The notes below the pieces were generated by a model. That model worked only from the letters and a program-made list of their open reading frames with translations. It did not search any database and was not told the origin of the DNA. A stretch of 64,000 nt of DNA from Gloeocapsopsis crepidinum LEGE 06123 (GTDB lineage Bacteria > Cyanobacteriota > Cyanobacteriia > Cyanobacteriales > Chroococcidiopsidaceae), in assembly GCF_015207655.1 (NCBI RefSeq), contig NZ_JADEWN010000012.1, forward strand, positions 29,873 to 93,872, given 5' to 3'. The position numbers and the translations under genes were made by a program. Positions 38,795 to 49,355 of this stretch are shown in pieces; the first letter of the stretch is position 1; each line of letters begins with the position of its first letter.

Positions 38795-38873
38795 TTGAGG
38801 TGAAGTGATTAGTGGCGCTTTGGCTAGTGGCTAGTATTGAGTTTTGAGATTTGAATTTTGTAGAATGAGTAGC

Positions 38874-39404
38874 TTATTGGTTTTTGTGATTGTGGCGGCG
38901 TGCTTTTGCCATGACAGCTTGGATGTAGTCAGTTTTGGCATTAGTATAAGCTTCGCGATTGGTTTTGAAGCGTTCGGCTAATTGACGTTTTAAAGCGGCG
39001 TAATGTTGTGCTTCTTCAGGATGCGATCGCAAGTAATCTCGAAACAAAAGACGCTCCCACAGATCGCTATCTGCCTCAACTAAATGCAGGTGGTGAGTGC
39101 GCTGTAAACCATATGGTGGCATCCCTTTAACTAAGAACATTTGCCCAGGACGAGGATCTTCTTGCCAGTAAGCGTATCCTAATGCTTCTAGTAGTGTATG
39201 CGACTTTTTAGCTTCTTTTAGAGAACGCACTTCAACCAAAAGATCAATAATAGGTTTTGCGGCTAATCCAGGAACTGCTGTGCTGCCAAAATGTTCAATG
39301 CGCGTAACCAAATCATTTCCTAGTACTTGCCAAATCGTTGTGGCTTCCTCTTCAAACTGCTGCGACCAACGGGGATCGTATTCAACAATAATTATTTCAT
39401 CCAT
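38874..39404 (-). CDS. GrpB family (UPF0157) nucleotidyltransferase-like protein
   Basis: The 176-residue protein has VEYDPRWSQQFEEEA, the HFGSTAVPGLAAKPIIDLLV core with the GS and D-x-D-like residues of the nucleotidyltransferase fold, and the RDYLRSHPEEAQHYAALKRQ tail. Some relatives are fused to dephospho-CoA kinase, but the stand-alone form has no proven reaction. It converges with prfA across a gap carrying TTGAGTTTTGAG-type repeats. Confidence 0.9.
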   Translation of the reverse strand: MDEIIIVEYDPRWSQQFEEEATTIWQVLGNDLVTRIEHFGSTAVPGLAAKPIIDLLVEVRSLKEAKKSHTLLEALGYAYWQEDPRPGQMFLVKGMPPYGLQRTHHLHLVEADSDLWERLLFRDYLRSHPEEAQHYAALKRQLAERFKTNREAYTNAKTDYIQAVMAKARRHNHKNQ

Positions 39405-40006
39405 GAAATAAATTATAGAGGTTTGGCATTGTCAAACCCCTGCAATGACAAATCTCTGGATTTACCCTATTTGATTATTAAAATCCTCTTCTATCAATTG
39501 TTAAACTGCTAGCGTGACCAATCTCATCAGCAGATCAAGTACTAACGCTATAAATAAACTGTGTTTTGATCGCATCACAATCCCTAGGTAGGGTATTTAT
39601 TCGTTAATTGCAAAATAAATAAAATAAACTTTAAAAATAACAACAAAAGTAATTTATTTTTATAACTTAATTGAATATTATTTATCCTGATTTAATTGAA
39701 TTTTAACGTCTCGTATTGTATATAAAATGCTTGAGAAATAAATGAAAATAAAGCTATATAAAGAAATGCTTATTGAGAGATTTAACTCACTCTATATAAA
39801 CTTATAAAATATATCAAGGTGATAATAAATTTTGAAATAGTAAATACGTAGGCGATCGCAGCCGCAGCCAAACAACGCTATGACTGAGAACAATCGGTTT
39901 TTCGAGCAAAATGTAAAGAGTCACCAACAACCGAAATTTGGAATTAAATTTTGTTAAGATTGGAGGCGACGATTAGCGATCGCCTTTTGGTGCGTGGAGA
40001 CCTTAA
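39405..40006. other. AT-rich gap before the ABC-F gene
   Basis: This 602-base region is strongly AT-rich between about 39590 and 39850. It contains a small GGTTTG/CAAACC stem (39420-39438) close to the grpB start and HIP1 octamers near 39852 and 39977. I see no gene, tRNA or transposon remnant. A possible ribosome-binding GGAG near 39962 is too far upstream to be informative. Confidence 0.4.
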
Positions 40007-41695
40007 ATGCTGCGACTAGAACATATCAGTAAAATCTACCCTACTGGCGAAGTTCTCAAGGATGTTAACTGGGAAGTCAAGAGTGGCGATCGCATTGGTT
40101 TAGTTGGAGTGAACGGTGCAGGGAAATCCACTCAACTAAAAATTATTGCTGGAGAAATTGAACCAACATCAGGAGAAGTTATCCGTCCAGCTAGTCTACA
40201 CGTTGCTTATTTGACGCAAGAATTTGAGGTCGATCCTGGGCGCACAGTCCGCGAAGAATTTTGGACAGTATTCAAGCAAGCTAATGAGGTGCAACAATTG
40301 CTTGCACAGGTACAGCGCGATATGGAAACTGCGACGCCTGAAGAATTAGATCGCTTGATTCATAAACTTGATCGCTTGCAACGTACCTTTGAAGCATTAG
40401 ATGGTTACGGACTCGAAGCGCAAATCGAGAAGATTTTACCAGAAATGGGTTTTGAGCCAACTGACGGCGATCGCTTAGTCAGTTCTTTTAGTGGCGGTTG
40501 GCAGATGCGGATGAGTTTAGGCAAGATTCTCCTGCAAAAACCAGACTTATTGCTGCTAGACGAGCCGACAAACCATCTCGACTTAGAAACTATTGAGTGG
40601 CTAGAAAACTACTTAAAAAACCTGACCACTCCTATGGTGATCGTTTCCCACGACCGCGAATTCCTCGATCGCCTGTGTACGCAAATTGTCGAAACTGAAC
40701 GCGGCGTTTCCACGACTTATTTAGGTAACTATTCTGCCTACTTACAGCAAAAGGCAGAAGCGCAAGTCGCCCAAATGAGTGCTTACGAACGTCAGCAAAA
40801 GGAGTTAGAAAAGCAACAAACGTTTGTCGATCGCTTCCGTGCCAGTGCAACACGCAGTACTCAAGCAAAAAGCCGCGAAAAACAACTCGAAAAAATTGAG
40901 CGAATTGAAGCACCATCCGCAAGTTTAAGAAGCCTTCACTTTCGCTTTCCACCTGCACCCCGTAGTGGTAGAGAAGTTGTTTTAATTAAGGACTTGGTAC
41001 ATATTTACGAAGAGAAAATTCTCTTTCTAGGTGCGAATCTGTTAATCGAACGCGGCGATCGCATTGCCTTTCTTGGTCCTAATGGTGCAGGTAAATCTAC
41101 CCTCCTCCGCTTAATTATGGGCCTAGAACCACCTTCTGAAGGCATCGTTAAGTTAGGAAATCATAACGTCATTCCTGGTTACTTCGAGCAAAATCAGGCA
41201 GAGGCCTTGGAACTTCATAAAACTGTGATGCAAACGATTCACGATGAAGTCCCTGATTGGAAGAATGAGGAAGTCCGTACGCTGCTTGGACGCTTTTTAT
41301 TTAGCGGGGACACGGTATTTAAACAAGTTGTTGCCTTGAGTGGGGGAGAAAAAGCACGGCTAGCTTTAGCAAAAATGCTTTTATGTCCAGCTAATCTACT
41401 AATCTTGGACGAACCGACGAACCATCTAGATATTCCTGCAAAGGAAATGCTGGAAGAAGCAATTCAACATTATGACGGAACAGTGATTATCGTTTCTCAC
41501 GACCGCTATTTTATCTCTCAGGTAGCAAACAAAATAGTTGAGATTCGCGATGGAGAATTTCGGCTGTATAACGGAGATTATCACTATTATTTGGAGAAAA
41601 TAGCCGCTGAAAAAGAACAAGTACGATTAGCCGCGATCGCTGCTGAAAAAGCTGCCAAAAAAGCAGCTAAAGCAACTGCCAAACGGAAATCATAA
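40007..41695 (+). CDS. ABC-F family ATPase
   Basis: The 562-residue cytoplasmic protein has two ABC domains and no membrane segments. Walker A motifs are GVNGAGKS (34-41) and GPNGAGKS (357-364); Walker B LLLLDEPTNHLD and LLILDEPTNHLD; signatures SFSGGWQMR and ALSGGEKAR. The charged linker (about 241-320) is the P-site tRNA interaction motif of ribosome-acting ABC-F proteins. The C-terminus is Lys/Ala-rich. It is closest in form to Uup/YdiF types; the antibiotic-resistance versus translation-factor role is undecided. Confidence 0.93.
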   Translation: MLRLEHISKIYPTGEVLKDVNWEVKSGDRIGLVGVNGAGKSTQLKIIAGEIEPTSGEVIRPASLHVAYLTQEFEVDPGRTVREEFWTVFKQANEVQQLLAQVQRDMETATPEELDRLIHKLDRLQRTFEALDGYGLEAQIEKILPEMGFEPTDGDRLVSSFSGGWQMRMSLGKILLQKPDLLLLDEPTNHLDLETIEWLENYLKNLTTPMVIVSHDREFLDRLCTQIVETERGVSTTYLGNYSAYLQQKAEAQVAQMSAYERQQKELEKQQTFVDRFRASATRSTQAKSREKQLEKIERIEAPSASLRSLHFRFPPAPRSGREVVLIKDLVHIYEEKILFLGANLLIERGDRIAFLGPNGAGKSTLLRLIMGLEPPSEGIVKLGNHNVIPGYFEQNQAEALELHKTVMQTIHDEVPDWKNEEVRTLLGRFLFSGDTVFKQVVALSGGEKARLALAKMLLCPANLLILDEPTNHLDIPAKEMLEEAIQHYDGTVIIVSHDRYFISQVANKIVEIRDGEFRLYNGDYHYYLEKIAAEKEQVRLAAIAAEKAAKKAAKATAKRKS

Positions 41696-41902
41696 ATGCT
41701 TTCTCTACGGGGATCAAAGAAAAATAGAAGGATTTCAATGCTAAACTCAAAAAAACTGAGAATCTTGACACAAACAGCGATCCCCACTTTAAAAAGTCAC
41801 CAAAGTGGCAAAAATATCTGATAATTGCAAAAATATACTTGCAGCAGCAAGTAGCAATGGTATCATTGCGGTGAGTTATATAAAGTAAAGGGCAACAAAG
41901 TT
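41696..41902. other. Gap before gpmI
   Basis: Contains CCACTTT/AAAGTGG (about 41785-41810) and a perfect dyad GCAATG-GTAT-CATTGC (41854-41869) 34 bases before the gpmI start. The latter may be an operator overlapping the promoter. Nothing else is recognisable. Confidence 0.4.
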
Positions 41903-43504
41903 ATGACCCAAGCACCTGTTGCTCCCGTGGTGCTAGTCATTTTAGACGGGTGGGGCTATCGAGAAGAAGCAGACGGTAACGCGATCGCTGCGGCTAAAGT
42001 CCCAGTAATGGATAGCCTATGGCAGACATATCCTCGAACTCTTATCAAAACTTCAGGTAAGGCAGTAGGTTTGCCAGAAGGTCAAATGGGAAACTCTGAA
42101 GTAGGGCATCTTAATATCGGCGCAGGGCGCGTTGTACCACAAGAATTAGTACGAATTTCTGATGCAGTAGAAGATGGATCAATCCACCAAAACTCAGCTC
42201 TGTTACAAGTGTGTCAAGATGTTCGCGAACGTAATGGCAAGTTACACTTGATTGGTCTTTGCTCAGAAGGTGGTGTTCATTCTCACATTAACCATTTGTT
42301 AGGATTGCTTGACTTTGCTAAAGCGCAAGGCATGGCTCAAGTATGTATTCATGCAATTACAGATGGTCGAGATACGATGCCTACAGAGGGTGTCGGTGTC
42401 ATTGGGCTGATTCAAGACTATACTGCAAGGATTGGCGTCGGAGAAATTGTCACAATCAGCGGGCGCTATTACGCAATGGATCGCGATCGCCGTTGGGATC
42501 GAGTCAAACTTGCCTATGATGTGATGACTCAAGACGCAAAAGGCGATGGTCGCTCTGCTGTTGAGATTTTACAAGCTTCCTATGATGCCGGAGTTACCGA
42601 TGAGTTTGTCGTTCCTCATCGTGTAGCATCAGGAGCAGTAGCATCAGGTGATGGAGTTATCTTCTTCAATTTTCGTCCAGATCGAGCAAGACAACTTACC
42701 CAAGCCTTTATCGCGCCAGCATTCGATGGTTTTGAGCGCAAAGAGAAGATTGAACCTTTATCCTTTGTCACGTTTACGCAGTACGATCCTGAGCTATCAG
42801 TGGCGGTTGCTTTTACACCACAAAACTTGAACAATATCCTAGGGCAAGTCATCTCTGAACACGGGCTTAAACAATTTCGCACTGCAGAAACCGAAAAGTA
42901 TGCCCACGTTACCTACTTCTTCAATGGTGGTTTAGAAGAACCATTTGAAGGCGAAGAGCGAGAACTTGTCATGAGTCCGATGGTAGCAACTTACGATCGC
43001 GCTCCGAGTATGTCAGCTGAAGCTGTGACTGATGTCGCGACTAATGCAATTAAACAAGGCATTTACTCCTTGGTCGTGATCAATTACGCTAATCCTGACA
43101 TGGTGGGGCATACAGGACAAATAGAAGCAACCGTCCAAGCACTAGAAACAGTTGATACTTGTTTAGGGCGTTTGCTAGAAAGTATCAGTCAAGCAGGTGG
43201 CACTGCTATTGTTACAGCAGATCATGGTAATGCTGAATATATGCGAGATCCACAAGGCAATCCGTGGACAGCACATACAACTAACCCTGTACCGCTGATC
43301 TTAATTGAAGGCGAACGAGCTAAAATACCAGGGTATGGTGGAGACGTCAGTTTGCGCAGTGGTGGTCGTTTGTGTGATATTGCTCCAACTATTTTGGACA
43401 TTCTCCAGCTGCCGCAGCCATCTGAGATGACAGGACACTCGCTGCTAAAACCAGTCGGGGATCAGAATCAAAGAGTACGTACTCCCGTGCAATCGGCTCT
43501 ATAA
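41903..43504 (+). CDS. gpmI: 2,3-bisphosphoglycerate-independent phosphoglycerate mutase
   Basis: GpmI interconverts 3- and 2-phosphoglycerate using two manganese ions. The 533-residue protein has VLVILDGWGYRE (Asp15), the catalytic Ser65 in GQMGNSEVGHLNIGAGR, HAITDGRDTMPTEG and the second metal cluster VTADHGNAEYM. Length matches the family. secG follows closely. Confidence 0.96.
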   Translation: MTQAPVAPVVLVILDGWGYREEADGNAIAAAKVPVMDSLWQTYPRTLIKTSGKAVGLPEGQMGNSEVGHLNIGAGRVVPQELVRISDAVEDGSIHQNSALLQVCQDVRERNGKLHLIGLCSEGGVHSHINHLLGLLDFAKAQGMAQVCIHAITDGRDTMPTEGVGVIGLIQDYTARIGVGEIVTISGRYYAMDRDRRWDRVKLAYDVMTQDAKGDGRSAVEILQASYDAGVTDEFVVPHRVASGAVASGDGVIFFNFRPDRARQLTQAFIAPAFDGFERKEKIEPLSFVTFTQYDPELSVAVAFTPQNLNNILGQVISEHGLKQFRTAETEKYAHVTYFFNGGLEEPFEGEERELVMSPMVATYDRAPSMSAEAVTDVATNAIKQGIYSLVVINYANPDMVGHTGQIEATVQALETVDTCLGRLLESISQAGGTAIVTADHGNAEYMRDPQGNPWTAHTTNPVPLILIEGERAKIPGYGGDVSLRSGGRLCDIAPTILDILQLPQPSEMTGHSLLKPVGDQNQRVRTPVQSAL

Positions 43505-43538
43505 AGCCCGTTAGTTTTCATTTTTGGAGTTGATCGGC

Positions 43539-43772
43539 ATGACAGTTTACAACATTGTAGAAGTCCTCTGGGTAATATCTGCGATTGGTTTAACAGTTTT
43601 GGTACTATTACATAGTCCCAAAGGAGATGGTATTGGTGCGATCGGCGGACAAGCACAATTATTTAGTAGTACTAAAAGCGCGGAAACTACACTAAATCGC
43701 GTGACTTGGACACTTGCAGTACTTTTTCTGAGTTTCACTGTTGTTCTTAGTGCTAATTGGTTAACTCAGTAA
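43539..43772 (+). CDS. secG: Preprotein translocase subunit SecG
   Basis: The 77-residue protein has two membrane segments (about 5-22 and 52-72) separated by the conserved LHSPKGDGIGAIGGQAQLFS loop. The ATG at 43539 with GGAG upstream is preferred over an in-frame TTG at 43524 that forms part of that ribosome-binding site. SecG assists SecYE translocation. It follows gpmI by 34 bases. Confidence 0.93.
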   Translation: MTVYNIVEVLWVISAIGLTVLVLLHSPKGDGIGAIGGQAQLFSSTKSAETTLNRVTWTLAVLFLSFTVVLSANWLTQ

Positions 43773-43794
43773 CCTAGTTGCATTGATTTTATTA

Positions 43795-44586
43795 ATGCGA
43801 ATCAAGTCTGTTTTACGGCAGATTTTTATGTGGGGATTGGCTGCGATCGCAGCACTATTAGTTGTTTTACACGGCAATAGTGCTGGTAGCAATTCATTGG
43901 TTATCACAGCGGAAACACCCCAATCGCAATACAGTGAATCAGTATTTTTACCACCTTCAAAGCCACATCCTCTTCCTGCGACCTTAGCTCAGTGGTACGA
44001 TCAAACTAATAGTGGTGATTACTTTCTAGAAGTTAAACCAACAAAAATTGGTTACTTGATCTGGTCGCAATTTCCGATTAAGGTTTATATCCAACAGCCA
44101 CAACCAGAAAGTAGCGATGCGCATATCCTACAAAGCTGGGCACATGAAGTTTTACAGGCAATTCAAGAGTGGAGCGTCTATCTACCTTTGCAAGTGATAG
44201 CACAACCCGAAAGCGCTGATATCAAAATTATGCGCTCATCTCCTCCCTTGAGAATTGCTCCTAATCAAATGCCACGGGCACGTTCTGCGGAAACAAGTTA
44301 CGAGTTTTATATTAACAGCAACAACTTATTATCACATCGTTGCTCTATTTTGCTAAGTCCTAGTCAAGCAGGTCAGTATCTCCAAGCCGCAGCACGGCAT
44401 GAGTTTGGTCATGCATTAGGAATTTGGGGACATAGTTCATTACAAAGTGATGCGTTATACTTTGCTCAAGTACGCAATCCGCCCCTAATCTCTGCTAGAG
44501 ATGCGAACACGCTCAAGCGTATCTACGAACAACCAACACAATTAGGATGGTCATTACAGAGACGTAGAGCTGATATCAACTCGTAA
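43795..44586 (+). CDS. Exported matrixin-type zinc metalloprotease-like protein
   Basis: From ATG at 43795 the 263-residue protein has an N-terminal membrane segment (about residues 10-27, signal anchor or signal peptide). A metzincin zinc site follows, HEFGHALGIWGH (202-213), with three histidines and the catalytic glutamate. A periplasmic or extracellular peptidase is inferred. The Met-turn cannot be placed with certainty. It lies 22 bases after secG on the same strand, possibly cotranscribed. Confidence 0.85.
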   Translation: MRIKSVLRQIFMWGLAAIAALLVVLHGNSAGSNSLVITAETPQSQYSESVFLPPSKPHPLPATLAQWYDQTNSGDYFLEVKPTKIGYLIWSQFPIKVYIQQPQPESSDAHILQSWAHEVLQAIQEWSVYLPLQVIAQPESADIKIMRSSPPLRIAPNQMPRARSAETSYEFYINSNNLLSHRCSILLSPSQAGQYLQAAARHEFGHALGIWGHSSLQSDALYFAQVRNPPLISARDANTLKRIYEQPTQLGWSLQRRRADINS

Positions 44587-44649
44587 TACTCTCTTCTCCT
44601 CTGTCCTACTTCTTCACCTTACAGGCAAAGCACTGCCTTGCCCCTCTCC

Positions 44650-45798
44650 TTATGCTCCGCGACTCAAATGAAAATGTTGTTGCTCCAAAACTTGAGCATA
44701 CAGCTTCTCTACCTGAGTAATGTTTTGGCTAAGCGTATAGCGTTCTACAACTCGCTGACGTGCTTTGTCACCTAATAAAGTAGTTAACTCAGGGTGGTCT
44801 TGAAAAAGTGGCAGCAAGGTTCGTAGCTGCGATTCTACCCGACGTGGAGTGAGAATAACACCAGCACCACCTTCTAAAACTTCTCCATCTGCACCAACAT
44901 CAGTTGCTAAGCAAGCAATACCGCAAGCCATAGCCTCTAGCAGGGAAATCGAAAGTCCTTCGACCAAAGATGGCAAAATAAATACGTCACAACCTCGGAG
45001 AATTTCAATTCGCTGTTCTTCTTCTGCAATAAAACCAAGCCAATGAATACCATGTTCAGAACCATAGAATGGTTCTAGCGAGGCTGTTAAAGGACCATCA
45101 CCCACAATGAGCAATTTACTCTGTGGATGCATTTCTGAATACTTCCAGGCGCGTAGCAATGGCTCTACATTTTTCTCTGGAGCAAGGCGACCTTGGTAAA
45201 TAAATAAACGCTTGGCGTTGAACCTTGCTTTGATTTTCGATGAGCCAGGAGAGTATTTATGAATTTCTACTCCATTGGGGATGACAGCAATATTTTCTGG
45301 TAAGAGTCCCAATCGAGATAATAACTCACGCTGCACCTGAGAAAAAACGATGACGCGATCGTAATTCACCAGAAATGGAGCATAGAGTTGGTAAGCCAAA
45401 AGCTGTGTTCCCGATTTCAGCTTCGCTCCCTTGCCAGCAAAAGGAGTATGAAAAGTTGCAATCAGTGGCAAATTCAATTCTCCACAGATATCTGGTAAGA
45501 GAAAGTCAAGTGGGGACAATGTTAATGACGCATGCACTAAGTCAGGTTTGAGTTGCCGTAAAGATTGACTCAAGACCTTGGCAGCTTTGAGAGTTGGAAT
45601 TGTATAAACTTGTGATTTGTACAGAAATGGCAAAGAAACTTCTGGACAATCGGGCCAGTTATCTGGCTCTGCCTCCTCTTGAGCAAAGTGAAGAAAGCTG
45701 ACTTGATGTCCCCGTTCCAACAAAGCATTGGTGACTTCTCGGCTATACGTGACATTGCCACAAAAGGGTGATTTTTTTCCAATCCAGGCAATATGCAT
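44650..45798 (-). CDS. Glycosyltransferase family 4 protein
   Basis: The 382-residue GT-B enzyme has an N-terminal acceptor domain (HIAWIGKKSPFCGNVTYSRE) and a C-terminal donor domain with NGVEIHKYSPGS, YQGRLAPEKNVEPLLRAW and the EX7E region LPSLVEGLSISLLEAMACGI. It transfers a sugar from an NDP-sugar, probably for lipid or polysaccharide synthesis. Donor and acceptor are unknown. It is downstream of the MFS gene on the same strand, 192 bases away. Confidence 0.9.
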   Translation of the reverse strand: MHIAWIGKKSPFCGNVTYSREVTNALLERGHQVSFLHFAQEEAEPDNWPDCPEVSLPFLYKSQVYTIPTLKAAKVLSQSLRQLKPDLVHASLTLSPLDFLLPDICGELNLPLIATFHTPFAGKGAKLKSGTQLLAYQLYAPFLVNYDRVIVFSQVQRELLSRLGLLPENIAVIPNGVEIHKYSPGSSKIKARFNAKRLFIYQGRLAPEKNVEPLLRAWKYSEMHPQSKLLIVGDGPLTASLEPFYGSEHGIHWLGFIAEEEQRIEILRGCDVFILPSLVEGLSISLLEAMACGIACLATDVGADGEVLEGGAGVILTPRRVESQLRTLLPLFQDHPELTTLLGDKARQRVVERYTLSQNITQVEKLYAQVLEQQHFHLSRGA

Positions 45799-45990
45799 TC
45801 AGGTTGAGGTGCGATTTTCTCAGTTAAGTAAGCATGAAGGTGAGAGGCACTAAGGTACTTGTAGGCACTTGGGTGGGGACAGAAATACGCCAGCATCAAA
45901 TTTTGATTGGCTAACGAGTTATTTTTGCTTACGCCTTGTGTCTTGTACTGTTAGTCCTTTGCTCATACCTTGTTGATTAAAGTTGAGATT

Positions 45991-47520
45991 TTATGTCTCT
46001 GTACGGCAAATATACCAGGTTAGGATACCTCCTGCGATCGCAGCTGCGGCTAAACTCAAAAAAACTGCCTGTAATCCGATGAATGTCTCCGCTACTCCGG
46101 CTAAAGCTAGTGGTAGGGTTAAAGCAATATTGACTACATTGTTTTGCAATCCAAAAATTTTACCCCGCATTTCTGGAGAAGTTTCCTTTTGAATTGCCGT
46201 TTGCATGGGAATCGCGACTAAAGAGGCAAACCCTCCTAAAAGTGTAATCAATAGCAGTACTAATAAAAGATTTTCAGTAAATATAGCTAAACCAATCAGA
46301 CACCCCGCAATTCCCATCGAGCCATAAAGACTCAGTTGAATCGCAGCAAAGCGCTGACCATATTGACCTAAAAGTGTTGCACCAGCAGCAATTCCCACAC
46401 CTCCAGCAGCGAGTAAAAAGCCAAACTGAGAAGATTTCAGCCCAGGAATAACTTCAGCCATGCGCACAGCCAAAACAGCAAGTGCTGCAAAAATTGAAAA
46501 CAAGATCACCAGTTGAATTAAAGCAGTACGAATCCGGTGATTTTTTCCCAGATATTGGAATCCATCACGCAAATCTTGCCAAACGTGAGGAGATTCTTGC
46601 TCGAATCGACGCTCTTTTTCTCCAGTCTTCAACAGCATAAGCAAGCAACCAGCGATCGCATAACTACCACCAACGACGAGTTCTTTGCCAATTTCAGACC
46701 CAAATTGCATTGTCACTGCATCAGCAATTGCAAGTAGCGGTTCACCTACAGCAAACCCAACAACAACTAATGCCATCATTGTTGTGGTGTACAAAGAATT
46801 TGCTGACAATAAATGACGCCGTTCTACTATCAAAGGAATTGCAGCCTGCTCTGCTGGAGCAAAAAATTGTGTCAACGTAGAAACTAGAAAAGACAATGCC
46901 AATAAAATTGCAAAACCTGTTGGTAGGCTACCTACTGCGTTCCAGTCCTGAGTCATCCATAAAAGTACTGGAATTGCTAGAACCAAGCCACCACGTAATA
47001 AATTGGTGACTACTAGCACTGCTTTTTTTGACCATCTATCTACAAACACACCTGCAACTGAACCAAACAATACTGCAGGAATTGTAAAAGCCATCATAAT
47101 TGCTGATACCCAACCGCTGATACTTTGATTGCTAGCTTGGAAACGACTGGAAATAATCGCAATCATTAAGACTAAATAAACTTTATCTGCCAGCTGAGAA
47201 AAAACTTGACCGCTCCATAAAGCAAGGAAATTGCGATTTTTTAAAACAGGCAAAAAACCTAATTCTTCTAGTTCATTATCAACTGACGTTGTTGCTGTAG
47301 AATCTTCTATAATATCCTGACTGTTGTGTCTAGGAATACTATTGCTAACTCCTCGATCGACTTGGCTTCCAGAACTGCTCGTCGTGTTTTCTTGTGAAAC
47401 TTGATAAACATAGGATATATCCGGAGGTTGACGATCAGATGAATCCTTACACCTATGGATACTATTGCAGTTAGGAGATGGTAAAAAATTTGTATTAAGA
47501 TTAGACGGTTGCATCATCAT
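45991..47520 (-). CDS. MFS transporter with long hydrophilic N-terminus
   Basis: The protein of about 509 residues has about 85 polar N-terminal residues (Ser/Asp-rich), then 10-12 membrane segments of an MFS_3/EntS-like exporter. [20 protein letters not shown] carries the family A-like loop motif. The start is one of three consecutive ATGs within the last 20 bases of recO, so translation is probably coupled. The substrate is unknown. The polar extension is unusual and might be regulatory. Confidence 0.85.
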   Translation of the reverse strand: MMMQPSNLNTNFLPSPNCNSIHRCKDSSDRQPPDISYVYQVSQENTTSSSGSQVDRGVSNSIPRHNSQDIIEDSTATTSVDNELEELGFLPVLKNRNFLALWSGQVFSQLADKVYLVLMIAIISSRFQASNQSISGWVSAIMMAFTIPAVLFGSVAGVFVDRWSKKAVLVVTNLLRGGLVLAIPVLLWMTQDWNAVGSLPTGFAILLALSFLVSTLTQFFAPAEQAAIPLIVERRHLLSANSLYTTTMMALVVVGFAVGEPLLAIADAVTMQFGSEIGKELVVGGSYAIAGCLLMLLKTGEKERRFEQESPHVWQDLRDGFQYLGKNHRIRTALIQLVILFSIFAALAVLAVRMAEVIPGLKSSQFGFLLAAGGVGIAAGATLLGQYGQRFAAIQLSLYGSMGIAGCLIGLAIFTENLLLVLLLITLLGGFASLVAIPMQTAIQKETSPEMRGKIFGLQNNVVNIALTLPLALAGVAETFIGLQAVFLSLAAAAIAGGILTWYICRTET

Positions 47521-48496
47521 TTGTAGAAGTCGGCAAAGCAAAATAACTATCGATTAGGGCAGCAGAGCGAATTGGGCGACCGAAATGATACTGAGCATAT
47601 TGTCGTAAAATTTGCTCAATGAATATCCAGTTAACATCTGTATTAGTGTCTGTTGTTAATGCTTTGAGTTGATTTAACTCAGCTTGGGATAGCTGTTGTA
47701 ATATGGTCAGTTCTTGAGAATCAATCCGGCTAATTAACATAGGTGTCTCTTGCCGATGCACAATCGTCTGATAGCTTTGCCCATGCTCTGTTACACTTCT
47801 TGGTTGAGGAGTGGTTTTGGTTGGATAAGTTCCATCAGAAGCAGCACCGTAAGGTTCTGCGCTCGTGCTTACCAAACCAGTTTTAGGTGATATGTTGCGC
47901 CCCTCCTTTTGCATGCGTTCCAGTGCAGTTAAACTGACAATTCCACCTGCAGCAGCACTAAATCCTACTTGCCACTGCGAATTGCTGAAGTCGGGTTTTA
48001 ACGAAATTCCGCTTAAACAACAACTTTGCACTTGAGGGGCAATTCCTGCGAGTGCAAGCAAGTGAAAAACTGCATGGCACAGATGGGCGATCGCCAAACG
48101 CGGCTGATTTTTAGGTAGTTTTTCTAATCTACTCAGATGTTCGCTAAGTAAACAAAATAGCTCGTCTTGCGGTTGTTCGCTTAATGCTTGATACAAAGTC
48201 ATTTCTGCCAAGTATTGACTAGCAGCTAACTTACCAAGATCTTGATTTAAACCTGGGTATGATTCCTGGGTTTCGGCTTGTGTAATTTTATCAAGCGATC
48301 GCCCTTTAGCAATTAACAATTCATTAACAACAAACAAGCCACTTCTGCCACTTAAGCTGGAATTGTGTTTTCGCGAACCAGGCGCTACTGCTCTAATTAA
48401 ACCAAACTCGCGCGTTAGGATCGTCAGCAATCGATCTGATTCACCTAATGCCATACTTTTCAGATTTATCCCAGTGGCTTTGTAAGTTCGACTCAT
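47501..48496 (-). CDS. recO: DNA repair protein RecO, with an internal insertion
   Basis: RecO helps load RecA on SSB-coated DNA. The 331-residue protein has the OB-fold N-terminus ([20 protein letters not shown]) and helical C-terminal part ending [21 protein letters not shown] low-complexity stretch (about residues 196-255, with [20 protein letters not shown] and [12 protein letters not shown]) looks inserted, since the conserved core resumes at [15 protein letters not shown]. The zinc-finger cysteines of some RecO proteins are not clear. It is followed by an overlapping MFS gene. Confidence 0.92.
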   Translation of the reverse strand: MSRTYKATGINLKSMALGESDRLLTILTREFGLIRAVAPGSRKHNSSLSGRSGLFVVNELLIAKGRSLDKITQAETQESYPGLNQDLGKLAASQYLAEMTLYQALSEQPQDELFCLLSEHLSRLEKLPKNQPRLAIAHLCHAVFHLLALAGIAPQVQSCCLSGISLKPDFSNSQWQVGFSAAAGGIVSLTALERMQKEGRNISPKTGLVSTSAEPYGAASDGTYPTKTTPQPRSVTEHGQSYQTIVHRQETPMLISRIDSQELTILQQLSQAELNQLKALTTDTNTDVNWIFIEQILRQYAQYHFGRPIRSAALIDSYFALPTSTNDDATV

Positions 48497-48560
48497 AAAT
48501 TAGGTGCTAAGGGCTAGAGATAGAAAATCAATTGTCAATAACGATAAGGCAACAATCCTC

Positions 48561-49256
48561 TTAGTTACTGATGATTTCCTGATCTATATCCAGGTTATCG
48601 CGTTGGCGAATCAATTCTGGGCCTCGCGAGGTTCCTAATCGTGTCGCACCGGCTAAAATTAACTCAAACGCTTGTTCAATTGTACGAATTCCGCCGGACG
48701 CTTTAATTCCGATACGATCTCTGGCAACTTCTTTCAAAAGTCGCACATCTGCAACTGTCGCACCTCCATGCCAACCAGTACTCGTTTTTAAAAATGCCGC
48801 TCCAGCATCCATACATATTTCTGCGGCAAGGCGTTTTTCTGCATCTGTCAGCAAGGCAGTTTCTAGAATAACTTTGACAGTTCTACCCACTTCACAAATC
48901 TCAGCAATTTCCCGATGTAATTGCTCGGTTTTACCCGTTTTGATCCAGCCGAGGTTAAGTACAACATCTAATTCTGTTGCACCATTGTCTACTGCTTCTT
49001 GTGCTTCATAAAGCTTTACATTTGAGGTGGTAGCGCCTGTCGGAAATCCAATCACAGTACAAACTCGCGGATTTTTTCCGCGTAGCAGTTCAGCCGCCTG
49101 GCGCACATGAGTGGGGTATACGCATACTGCTGCAAATTGAAAGCGATCTGCTTGTTCGCACCACTGTTGCACTTGCTCTGAAGTTGCTGTGGGATGTAGG
49201 AGCGCGTGATCGATTAATGGCGCAATATCTATATCTGGATAATCAGCAGCCATCAT
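48561..49256 (-). CDS. deoC: Deoxyribose-phosphate aldolase
   Basis: DeoC splits 2-deoxyribose-5-phosphate into glyceraldehyde-3-phosphate and acetaldehyde. The 231-residue TIM barrel has [22 protein letters not shown] and [10 protein letters not shown], and the Schiff-base lysine K157 in [19 protein letters not shown] near residue 200 is the second conserved lysine. It heads the deoC-recO-MFS run with a 64-base gap to recO. ATG codons at 49256 and 49253 are both possible. Confidence 0.95.
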   Translation of the reverse strand: MMAADYPDIDIAPLIDHALLHPTATSEQVQQWCEQADRFQFAAVCVYPTHVRQAAELLRGKNPRVCTVIGFPTGATTSNVKLYEAQEAVDNGATELDVVLNLGWIKTGKTEQLHREIAEICEVGRTVKVILETALLTDAEKRLAAEICMDAGAAFLKTSTGWHGGATVADVRLLKEVARDRIGIKASGGIRTIEQAFELILAGATRLGTSRGPELIRQRDNLDIDQEIISN

Positions 49257-49355
49257 TTATCTCCGAACAAAGTATATTTTGGTCAGAATCTTAAGGAAAT
49301 TTAAAATCTTAAGCTCAGAATACCTTAAAACTAGCGATCGCAAAGCAAAAAATTT

